Shown piece after piece: positions 54,974 through 62,018 of a DNA stretch of 64,000 nucleotides (position 1 is the stretch's first letter; every line of letters begins with the position of its first letter). The notes under the pieces are model-generated. The model had not been told where the DNA came from. It searched no databases and worked only from the letters and a program-made list of their open reading frames with translations. The stretch comes from Actinomycetes bacterium. Lineage in GTDB: Bacteria; Actinomycetota; Acidimicrobiia; Acidimicrobiales; RAAP-2. The position numbers were made by a program, and so were the translations under genes. The DNA is taken from contig JAJYWG010000089.1 of NCBI GenBank assembly GCA_021791615.1, positions 8,279 through 72,278 on the forward strand. Direction: 5' to 3'.

Positions 54974-55822
54974 GTGGGACCTTCCTACGTTGCAAGCCGC
55001 GATCCCGAGCACCACGACGCTGTGCTCCGACTGCACGATCACGACACGACATCCCCCGAGTCCCACCTCGGTGCGGAATACGAGACCACCGTGCCTGCAA
55101 GGACTCTCGGCCGCGAAGCTTCGCGTCAGGACCTGTGGCCCGCCTCGACACCGGCTCTCAGTGCCAATGGACGTGTCCGGACGAGTCGCGACGACCTTGC
55201 CCGGTTGGCAAGCGCCCTGCCGCTACGGCCTGCCCCCGGCGCGGCAGCAGCCAGCGACGTGCCCTGCGCCAAGATCGATCTCGCCGCAGCAGCCCGCGCC
55301 GTCTCCGACCTTCTCGACGCGCTCGGCCTCGTCCATGACGGCGAGGGTCTCGCCGACACCCCGGCGCGAGTCGCCCGCGCGTACGCTGAGCTGCTCACCC
55401 CCGAACCGTTCGAGCCCACCACTTTTCCGAACGACGAGGGCTACGACGAGCTGGTCGTGGCGAGGTCGATCCCGTTCTCCTCGCTGTGCGAGCACCACCT
55501 GCTGCCTTTCGTCGGCGTCGCGCACGTCGGGTACCTGCCCGGGGAACGGCTCCTCGGGCTCTCCAAGCTCGCCAGGGTGGTCACCCACTTCTCCCGGCGT
55601 CTCCAGGTCCAAGAGCGTCTCACCACCCAGGTCACCAACTGGCTCGTCGAGACGTTGCATCCCAAGGGGGTTGGGGTGGTCCTCCAAGCCGAGCACGCCT
55701 GCATGTCGGTTCGTGGCGTGCGCGCCGCTGGCTCGATGACCCTGACGTCAGCTCTCGCCGGCCTGGTGCGCGACGACGAGCGGACCCGCGCCGAGTTCTT
55801 CTCCCTGGTCGGTCGCCCATGA
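54974..55822 (+). CDS. folE: GTP cyclohydrolase I with N-terminal extension
   Basis: FolE converts GTP to dihydroneopterin triphosphate, the first step of folate synthesis. The zinc site is visible in SSLCEHHLLPFVGVAHVGYL (Cys, His) and EHACMSVRGV (Cys), with LSKLARVVTHFSRRLQVQER between. The catalytic domain starts at about residue 95 of 282. The preceding residues are low-complexity (many His, Asp, Ser and Thr) and longer than the usual extension. GTG 54974 has a GGAGAAAGGA site; the true start may be later. It lies 77 bases after the DoxX-like gene. Confidence 0.93.
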   Translation: MGPSYVASRDPEHHDAVLRLHDHDTTSPESHLGAEYETTVPARTLGREASRQDLWPASTPALSANGRVRTSRDDLARLASALPLRPAPGAAAASDVPCAKIDLAAAARAVSDLLDALGLVHDGEGLADTPARVARAYAELLTPEPFEPTTFPNDEGYDELVVARSIPFSSLCEHHLLPFVGVAHVGYLPGERLLGLSKLARVVTHFSRRLQVQERLTTQVTNWLVETLHPKGVGVVLQAEHACMSVRGVRAAGSMTLTSALAGLVRDDERTRAEFFSLVGRP

Positions 55823-56199
55823 CCTCGGCGCTGCTCGCGGGCAGGCCGCTCTTGTGGCACCGTGAATTCTCAGCGGAAGCGCTCGCGTCAACGAAGGGGC
55901 GCCACGGTGTCGGTGTGTCCCGGCGCGCGACGAAGGGGCCGTTATCGGGCCCGTCCGAGGTGGACCTCGTGCAGACGCCGCAACGCAACCGGCCCTTCTG
56001 CGAGCAGGCGCCACGGGGCCTTCTCGGTCGCCGGGGTCATCTTGGAGCGCGCCGGCGTCCACATCGGTGCGCCTGCCCCAGGAGCCCCCGACAACGAGGG
56101 TCCGGGCGATCTCAGCGAACCGGCGTGCTGGGACCCTCAAAACGATGGGTCGACACGTCGGCGAGAGACGAGCGCAAGCTAGGTTGAACAGGAGGAGCT
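55823..56199. other. Intergenic region with possible gene debris
   Basis: An ATG overlapping the folE stop (55819) opens a plus-strand frame, MTSALLAGRPLLWHREFSAE, which soon becomes Arg-rich and unlike any family. On the minus strand a short RRFAEIARTLVVGGSWGRR segment is protein-like but isolated. I see no intact gene; decayed sequence is likely. Confidence 0.4.
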
Positions 56200-57438
56200 A
56201 TGCCACAAACGACCGAGACCTTCGTGATCGTGGGGGCAAGCCTCGCCGGCGCCAAGGCGGCCGAGACCCTGCGAGCAGAGGGCTTCGACGGAAGGGTGGT
56301 GCTGATCGGCGACGAGACCCGGCGTCCTTACGAACGCCCGCCACTCTCCAAGGAGTATTTGCGTTCAGAGAAGGACTTCGACGCGGCAGCGGTTCATCCC
56401 TCCGGCTTCTACGACGAGCACGACATCGAATTGCGGACCTCCAGACTGGTCACCGGCGTCGACCCGAAGGAGAAATCGGTCACGCTCGCCTCAGGGGAGC
56501 AGATCGGCTACGACCGGCTGCTGCTCGCCACCGGCGCGACCCCCCGGCGCCTCTCGGTTCCCGGCGCGGATCTCGAAGAGGTGCGTTACCTGCGCAGCGT
56601 GGAAGACGCAGACAGGCTGCGTCAGGTGATCACCCCCTCGGCACAGGTGGTGGTGATCGGGGCCGGCTGGATCGGCGCGGAGGTGGCGGCTTCCGCGCGC
56701 CAGCTCGGTGCAGGTGTAGCCATGGTCGAGCTGGCCGCCGTCCCCTTGGAACGCGCCCTCGGCCCAGAGGTCGGCGCCGTCTACCGCGATCTGCACCAGA
56801 GCCACGGCGTTGATCTGCACCTCGGGGTCGGCGTCAAAGCCATCTTGGGGTCGAAGACCGTCGAAGCCATCCAGCTCTCCGACGGCATCGTGCTCCCGGC
56901 GAGCGTCGTCGTCGTCGGGATCGGGGTGGCGCCCAGGGTCGAGCTTGCCGAGGCCGCTGGCCTGGCGGTCGACGACGGCATCGTCGTCGACGAGCACCTC
57001 CAGACGAGCGTGCCGGACATCTTCGCGGCGGGCGACGTCGCCAACGCGTTCTACCCCCGCTACGGCAACCGGATCCGTCTCGAGCACTGGTCGGCAGCGC
57101 TCAACCAAGGCCCGGCCGCTGCCCGCGCCATGCTCGGCCAACAGGTCTCCTACGACCACACCCCATACTTCTTCTCCGACCAGTACGACCTCGGCATGGA
57201 GTACCGGGGCTGGGCGCCCGACTTCGACGAGGTGGTCTTCCGAGGTAACCCCGCCGCAGGTGAGTTCCTGTGCTTCTGGCTCCGCGACGGCCGCGTCCGG
57301 GCGGCGATGAACTCCAACGTCTGGGACGCGAGCGACGCCATCGAGAGACTCCTACGAACGGATCGGCCGATCGACCCCGCTCGCCTCGCCGATACCGAGG
57401 CGCAGCTCGCCGGGCTCACTGACCCGACGGGCACCTGA
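56200..57438 (+). CDS. Ferredoxin/rubredoxin reductase-type FAD oxidoreductase
   Basis: The 412-residue protein has FAD-binding TFVIVGASLAGAKAAETLRA, PYERPPLSKEYLRSE, NAD-binding VVVIGAGWIGAEVAASARQL and the second FAD contact TSVPDIFAAGDVANAFYPRY. It ends in a reductase C-terminal domain (EHWSAALNQGPAAARAMLGQ, YDLGMEYRGWAPDFDEVVFR). Relatives reduce ferredoxins or rubredoxins for oxygenases. The [3Fe-4S] ferredoxin at 25179 could be a partner, which is inference. An AGGAGGAG site precedes ATG 56200. Confidence 0.9.
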   Translation: MPQTTETFVIVGASLAGAKAAETLRAEGFDGRVVLIGDETRRPYERPPLSKEYLRSEKDFDAAAVHPSGFYDEHDIELRTSRLVTGVDPKEKSVTLASGEQIGYDRLLLATGATPRRLSVPGADLEEVRYLRSVEDADRLRQVITPSAQVVVIGAGWIGAEVAASARQLGAGVAMVELAAVPLERALGPEVGAVYRDLHQSHGVDLHLGVGVKAILGSKTVEAIQLSDGIVLPASVVVVGIGVAPRVELAEAAGLAVDDGIVVDEHLQTSVPDIFAAGDVANAFYPRYGNRIRLEHWSAALNQGPAAARAMLGQQVSYDHTPYFFSDQYDLGMEYRGWAPDFDEVVFRGNPAAGEFLCFWLRDGRVRAAMNSNVWDASDAIERLLRTDRPIDPARLADTEAQLAGLTDPTGT

Positions 57439-57459
57439 GATCCGACTCTGATCGCCTCT

Positions 57460-57621
57460 TCAGTCTCCGACAACCGGATCTGCATCCGAGCCGCGCTGCT
57501 GGTCGAACCGGCAACCAGCACGATGGCCCTCGGTCTCGATCGCACCGCACTCGGGGCAAACAAGGTGCGCCCAACACGCGGGGTCCCCGCCGACTGCTCG
57601 GTGCGGTTCTGCAGGTTCCAT
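57460..57621 (-). CDS. Small zinc-ribbon-like protein (53 aa)
   Basis: A 53-residue product, MEPAEPHRAVGGDPACWAHL followed by VCPECGAIETEGHRAGCRFD, has a CPEC pair plus flanking Cys and His residues that could form a zinc site. The D-P-x-C-W-x(3)-V-C-x2-C-G pattern recalls small actinobacterial proteins of unknown function. The start is well supported: AAAGGAG lies seven bases before ATG 57621. It converges with the upstream flavoprotein gene. It may bind zinc and a nucleic acid or protein partner. Confidence 0.65.
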   Translation of the reverse strand: MEPAEPHRAVGGDPACWAHLVCPECGAIETEGHRAGCRFDQQRGSDADPVVGD

Positions 57622-57728
57622 CGGAACTCCTTTCTGCGATCCCTGCTGTTCGGGCCGTGCGGGACTCAGATCACCAGGAAGTGAACGCTGACTTCTGGAG
57701 CCGACAATACTGCTCGCGACGTCATATC

Positions 57729-57742
57729 CTAGTTGTGACTAG
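57729..57742. promoter_or_regulatory. Palindrome CTAGT-TGTG-ACTAG upstream of peroxiredoxin remnant
   Basis: Perfect 5-bp arms around four bases, about 25 bases before the decayed peroxiredoxin. The right arm extends to ACTAGAA, a heptamer repeated at several other intergenic sites. It is a plausible operator or promoter element. Confidence 0.45.
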
Positions 57743-57766
57743 AACATCGCGATTCGGGATAGACCT

Positions 57767-58144
57767 CTGACGTTCAAGCTGGGCGACGCCAGCCCCGGAT
57801 TCCACCGCCGAGACCATCGACGGACGTATCAGCCTGCACGGGTACTTGGGCGATGGCTGGGGGCTCTTGTGCTCCCATCCGGCTGAGTTCACGTCAGTGT
57901 GCACGACCGAGCCCGACAAGTTCGCAGCCGCAGAGAGGCTCTTTGAATCGCGACGTCACGCTCGTCGGAGTGAGCGTCGACCGCGTCGACTCTGACCGGC
58001 GCTGATCGAACGACATCGCCGAGGCCCAGGAAGGAGGGCTCACAACTACCCACTCGTAGGCAGTGTTGAGGACCGCACCGTCGCCAACGGGTACGGCATG
58101 ATCCACCCCAACTCCCTCGCGGGCACGTCGGTGTCGGACAGAGA
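57767..58144 (+). pseudogene. Decayed 1-Cys peroxiredoxin (Prx6/AhpC-TSA family)
   Basis: Pieces of a Prx6-type peroxiredoxin appear in order but in different frames: TFKLGDASPGF, then AETIDGRISLHGYLGDGWGL and LCSHPAEFTSVCTTEPDKFA with the peroxidatic Cys, then VTLVGVSVDRVDS, then NDIAEAQE, and finally NYPLVGSVEDRTVANGYGMI with HPNSLAGTSVSDRD. At least three frameshifts are needed, the start codon appears as CTG, and the C-terminal third is absent where the convergent nitronate monooxygenase begins. The upstream palindrome is intact. This gene is clearly dead but recently so. Confidence 0.85.
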
Positions 58145-58148
58145 CGCC

Positions 58149-59138
58149 TCAGTGTGGCCGGCAATCGTCGCCGCACAGCTCATGGAGCCGTTCGACCAAC
58201 AAGGACGCGGCTCCTTCGCCGAGGTGCCGGACCACCTCCGCTGCCGGGAGGGACTGACGGACGAGGCCCACAGCTTGCCCGGCGTAGATGTAGGCGGTGT
58301 CGTAGTCGCCGACGTTGCGAGCCTCGGTCAACCGGCGCCCTGCCGCAGGGTCGGCGGCCAGCGCTGCCTCGTGGCCATGCCAGGCCTCGGTGAAGCGGTT
58401 GCGGAGGGCTCGGCCGGCGAAGGGCTCGGGCCAGCCGATACCCTGGGCGACGTCGAAGACCCGGGTGAGCACCGTGTCGGTCTCATCTGCCGCAAGCACC
58501 TTGGCCCGCGCCCCGTCGGCGACGGCCGCTTCCGGGCAGGTGAGCAGGCAGGTGCCGATCCAGGCGCCTGCTGCCCCCGCGGCGAGGACGCCTGCGACCC
58601 CACGTGCGGTCGCGATCCCGCCGGCGGCCACGACCGGCACGTCGACCGCGTCGAGGACGAGTTGGAGGAGCGGTAGCGTGCCTACGGTGCCGGTGTGACC
58701 CCCGGCGTCGGTCCCTTGGGCGACGATGATGTCGACGCCCGACTCTGCGGCAGCGACCGCGCTTGCGGTGCTCTGGACCTGGGATGCCACCACGATGCCG
58801 GCTTCGTGGAGTGCGCTCACATAGGGGCCGGGCGGACCGAAGGAGACCGACACGAGCGTCGGCCTCGCCGCCAGCGCCTCCTGGAGCAGCTCGGGACGGT
58901 TGTCTAGTGCCCACGCCATGAGACCGATCCCGAAGGGAAGCCGTCCCCCGGCGCTCGCGACGGGCGCCTCACGAGCGATGAGCTCGACCGAGTCGCTGCT
59001 CCCGACTCCGATCATGCCGAGCCCGCCGCCCTCGGTCACCGCTCGTGCGAGCGCGCCGAAGGCGGCTCCGGCCATCGGCGCGCCGATGATCGGTAAGGCA
59101 ACGCCGAGGCGATCAGTCAGTGGCGTGCGCAACCTCAT
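58149..59138 (-). CDS. Nitronate monooxygenase / 2-nitropropane dioxygenase-like enzyme
   Basis: The 329-residue FMN TIM-barrel has LPIIGAPMAGAAFGALARAV, GGLGMIGVGSS, VDIIVAQGTDAGGHTGTVGT with the active His, DVPVVAAGGIATARGVAGVL and GAAGAWIGTCLLTCPEAAVA. It oxidises nitronates or propionate 3-nitronate by family; related proteins include enoyl-ACP reductase FabK. ATG 59138 with GGGAGG upstream is preferred over the ATG at 59159. It may overlap the end of a decayed peroxiredoxin. Confidence 0.9.
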   Translation of the reverse strand: MRLRTPLTDRLGVALPIIGAPMAGAAFGALARAVTEGGGLGMIGVGSSDSVELIAREAPVASAGGRLPFGIGLMAWALDNRPELLQEALAARPTLVSVSFGPPGPYVSALHEAGIVVASQVQSTASAVAAAESGVDIIVAQGTDAGGHTGTVGTLPLLQLVLDAVDVPVVAAGGIATARGVAGVLAAGAAGAWIGTCLLTCPEAAVADGARAKVLAADETDTVLTRVFDVAQGIGWPEPFAGRALRNRFTEAWHGHEAALAADPAAGRRLTEARNVGDYDTAYIYAGQAVGLVRQSLPAAEVVRHLGEGAASLLVERLHELCGDDCRPH

Positions 59139-59244
59139 CCCTCGAGCCTCCCAGCTCATCAGAGCTCGTCAGAGCACCGGAGCGAGAGGAACCACGGATC
59201 CCGCCAGCCTCCGATCGATCGGTGCGAGTGGCGAGTCCCCGCAA

Positions 59245-59919
59245 TCAGGACCGCACGCCTGCGAGCGCGCCCTGGCGTCGGACCGTGAGACGGCACCCGG
59301 CTCTGTGGGGATCCTTCGCCACCAACCCCTCGACCTCAAGACCACCGAGCCCCTCGGCCAAGCCCTCGACCAGGCCAAGGTGTAGCTCGCACACCGTGTC
59401 GGGATCCGAGGCCGCCACGTCAGCGAACGGGCACCGTCCGAGCACGAGCTCGATCTTGCGGCCTCGGTCCACCCGCGTCGGCCTGAACCCCCGCCGTTCG
59501 ATCTCGGTCTCCAAGAGATTGGCGGGCTCTCCGCTGCCGGCCAGCTCTGCCCCCCGGCGATGTCCCTCCTGGCGTCCGACCTGACGCGGCTCGAGGTGTC
59601 GGCGCACCGCGTCAGAAAGCAGGCCCGCCAGCCAGGCATACCCGCCGGGGGTGCCCCAGCGCCCGGCAGCCTCGGGCGCCAGGCGGTACAGCAGACGCGG
59701 TCGCCCCGGCCGGGAGCGCTCCTCCACCTCCTCGAGGACCAGACCCGCGTCCTTCAACACTGCCAGATGCTGGCGCACCGCGTTGTGGTTCAGCCGGACG
59801 AAGTCGGTGAGCTCTGCCACCCCGACCGGTCTGGGTGCCTCGGCGACATAGCGGAACAGACGGTGACGGGTCGGGTCACCGAGTGCCCTTGCCTCTTGCT
59901 GCAGCTCGTCTTCCACCAT
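59245..59919 (-). CDS. SufR-like HTH transcriptional regulator with Fe-S-type cysteines
   Basis: The 224-residue protein has a winged-helix domain, LGDPTRHRLFRYVAEAPRPV and LNHNAVRQHLAVLKDAGLVL, then a sensor domain ending with VLGRCPFADVAASDPDTVCE, LHLGLVEGLAEGL and HRAGCRLTV. The three to four Cys arrangement matches SufR-type Fe-S repressors, as does the second regulator at 53609. GGGAGGG precedes ATG 59919. The TAGACT box and ACTAGAA element upstream could be its own operator. Confidence 0.85.
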   Translation of the reverse strand: MVEDELQQEARALGDPTRHRLFRYVAEAPRPVGVAELTDFVRLNHNAVRQHLAVLKDAGLVLEEVEERSRPGRPRLLYRLAPEAAGRWGTPGGYAWLAGLLSDAVRRHLEPRQVGRQEGHRRGAELAGSGEPANLLETEIERRGFRPTRVDRGRKIELVLGRCPFADVAASDPDTVCELHLGLVEGLAEGLGGLEVEGLVAKDPHRAGCRLTVRRQGALAGVRS

Positions 59920-59946
59920 CTCGTGCCCTCCCGCAGTCGATCTTCT

Positions 59947-59952
59947 AGTCTA
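59947..59952 (-). promoter_or_regulatory. -10 element TAGACT with overlapping ACTAGAA
   Basis: On the minus strand the sequence GTGTAGACTAGAAGATCG lies upstream of the SufR-like gene. TAGACT fits a -10 hexamer about 27 bases before the ATG, and ACTAGAA overlaps it. Confidence 0.45.
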
Positions 59953-60117
59953 CACAGGAACAACGATCGCCGTGGTCACCGCCACCCTGGGTCGGTGTCG
60001 CAAGGTCCCGCGGCCACCACCGTGCGCGGCCTCGGCTACCCGGCCTCGGCTCAACGTCTCAACAGCGGTGCCGCTCACGCTGCTCAGATGCCACCTGGAG
60101 CTCGCCGCCCGCGGGAC

Positions 60118-60579
60118 TCAGGTCGTCGTCGACTCGTACTGCTTCACCCTGGCGAGGACCGTCGGACCCAGCTCCCCGGAGTCCGAGAAGCCCAGCTGGT
60201 ACCAGGAGAAACCAAAGCAGGGCTCGATACGGCAGAGATACACGTCCTGTCGAGCTAATCGCGCAGCGAGCCGCCGCAGCGAGGTGGTGCCGTCCCGCAC
60301 GTCGAGCCACACGCGGGTGCCGTCGACGAACTCGATCAGCTCATCGCCGGACACGCCCGGGCGCACCGAGGCGATCCGGACCCGGCCGCTCGCCAGCGCC
60401 GCGAGGCCCGCAGTCACCCGGCGCTGGCGCTCCGCACGGGTCGTACGGGCTGCCGCCCGAAGCCGGCGGCGCAGGTCTCGGCGGTCCGAACGCAGCGGCA
60501 CCGCCTCGGAAAAGCGGATGCGCGAGGAAGAGTGGTACCACCACCACCGGCGACCACGAGGAAGCGGCCAGCAGGCCAC
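60118..60579 (-). CDS. Hypothetical protein coupled to transaldolase
   Basis: The 153-residue product begins at GTG 60579, two bases after the transaldolase stop, implying co-translation. After a basic helical region (RRDLRRRLRAAARTTRAERQ) it has a beta-rich half, VRIASVRPGVSGDELIEFVD, GTRVWLDVRDGTTSLRRLAA and LCRIEPCFGFSWYQLGFSDS, with two cysteines. I do not recognise the family. Conserved-looking codon use and operon position support a real gene. Confidence 0.6.
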   Translation of the reverse strand: MACWPLPRGRRWWWYHSSSRIRFSEAVPLRSDRRDLRRRLRAAARTTRAERQRRVTAGLAALASGRVRIASVRPGVSGDELIEFVDGTRVWLDVRDGTTSLRRLAARLARQDVYLCRIEPCFGFSWYQLGFSDSGELGPTVLARVKQYESTTT

Positions 60580-60583
60580 GGCC

Positions 60584-61663
60584 CTACATCCCTGCGACCT
60601 TGGCGCCGATCACTTCGACGAGCGCCGCCCAGTCGGCGCTGAACGCCTTTGCGCCCTGGCGCTGCAGAGACTCGGCGAGCGCGTCGACGTCCACACCTTC
60701 GGCCGCGACCGCCGCAACCTGTGCCTCCGCCTGGGCATAGTCGGCTTCGAGGAGCGCGTCGAAATTGCCGTGGTCCGCGAACGCGAGCAGCGTCTGTTCC
60801 GGGACCGTGTCGACCGTGCCGGGGGCCACCAGATTGGCGACGTAGTGGTCGTCGGTCAGGCCGGGGTCCTTGGCGGAGGTAGAAGCCCATAGCAGCCGCT
60901 GGGGGCGCGCTCCGGCTGCCGCAAGGGCTGCCCAGCGCTCGCCCGAGAGCAGGTCGGAAAAGGAGGCGTAGGCCTTCTTCGCCATGGCGAGCCCGAGCGT
61001 CGCGTGCAGGTGGGAGGGAAGCAACGGGTCGGCGACCTTGTCCCAGCGCGACACGAACACCGAGGCGACCGAGGGCACGTCGAGGTGTTCTCCCTTCGCC
61101 AGGCGGCGTTCGAGCTCCCGCAGGGACGCCTCGGCGGTCTGCAGATACTGGGCGTCGGAGAAGATCAGCGTCACGTTGACCCCGATGCCGGCCGCCACGG
61201 TCTCTTCCATCGCCGTCAGCCCCTCGGGGGTGGCCGGGATCTTGACGAGCAGGTTCGGGAAACCGGCCTCATCGTGGAGGCGCCGAGCGAGCGCGGTGGT
61301 GGCCGCCGCGTCGTAGGCGAGATCGGGTGGGACCTCGATCGACACGTACCCGTCGACCCCCGAGGTCTTTTCCCAGGTTGGTTGGAACAGCGAGGCCGCT
61401 GCGCCGAGGTCTTCGAAGGCGACCGCGTACACGAGGTCCTGGGCGTCGGTAACCCCCTCGCCGACCCAGCGCCGCAATGACCGGTCGTAGTCGTGGCTTG
61501 CCGCCATCGCATGGCCGAGGATGGTGGGGTTCGACGTCAGGCCCGTCACCGCCAGCTCCTCGACGTAGCGGGCCAACGTGCCAGAAGAGACCATGGTCCG
61601 GTTGATGCTGTCGATCCAGATGCTCTGCCCCGCCGCGTGCAACCGCTCGACAGGGTTGGTCAT
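60584..61663 (-). CDS. tal: Transaldolase
   Basis: The 359-residue enzyme transfers dihydroxyacetone units in the pentose phosphate pathway. It opens HAAGQSIWIDSINRTMVSSG and ELAVTGLTSNPTI, and the Schiff-base lysine lies in FPNLLVKIPATPEGLTAMEE. GVNVTLIFSDAQYLQTAEAS and PQRLLWASTSAKDPGLTDDH match the long actinobacterial type, which is often next to transketolase; here transketolase is 50 kb away. GAGGAGGAG is the ribosome site. Confidence 0.95.
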   Translation of the reverse strand: MTNPVERLHAAGQSIWIDSINRTMVSSGTLARYVEELAVTGLTSNPTILGHAMAASHDYDRSLRRWVGEGVTDAQDLVYAVAFEDLGAAASLFQPTWEKTSGVDGYVSIEVPPDLAYDAAATTALARRLHDEAGFPNLLVKIPATPEGLTAMEETVAAGIGVNVTLIFSDAQYLQTAEASLRELERRLAKGEHLDVPSVASVFVSRWDKVADPLLPSHLHATLGLAMAKKAYASFSDLLSGERWAALAAAGARPQRLLWASTSAKDPGLTDDHYVANLVAPGTVDTVPEQTLLAFADHGNFDALLEADYAQAEAQVAAVAAEGVDVDALAESLQRQGAKAFSADWAALVEVIGAKVAGM

Positions 61664-62018
61664 ACGGAGCTCCTCCTCGCTTCACTCCACTCGGCCCGAG
61701 GCTGCCAGCGGTCACGACGGCGCAGCCTCCCTCGATTGTCAGGCTGATGCCGAACGCTCTTCGTCGAAGGCAGGCTCGTCATCGAAAGTCCGTGCTCATG
61801 CAGCATGGGCACTGCTCGTGCCGGCGACGCATGCCTGGTCGATCTTCGGGTGGTCGTGCCCCGACAAGGCGGACCTGGTCGTCTCGCCTCGTGCCATCCG
61901 AGCTCCCTTCCTTGCTCCATGGCGGCCGCCAGCCGCTAACCCGGCTCGTTGCCCTTAGTTTAGCCTCCCTATACTAGAAAAACGAATCCATTCTCTCCGG
62001 TGACGGCTCTCGCGCTCG
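61664..62018. other. Intergenic region upstream of transaldolase
   Basis: About 355 bases with no convincing gene. An AT-rich island at 61955-61985 contains ACTAGAA (61973-61979, plus strand) and, on the minus strand, TAAACT, which could be the -10 of the transaldolase promoter with a leader of about 300 bases. Confidence 0.4.

Noticed and set aside
55819..56187. ORF starting with ATG overlapping the folE stop
   Set aside because: Only the first about 20 residues look protein-like; the rest is Arg/Gly/Pro-rich with no family resemblance. A minus-strand segment there resembling an AarF/UbiB-type helix is too short to support.
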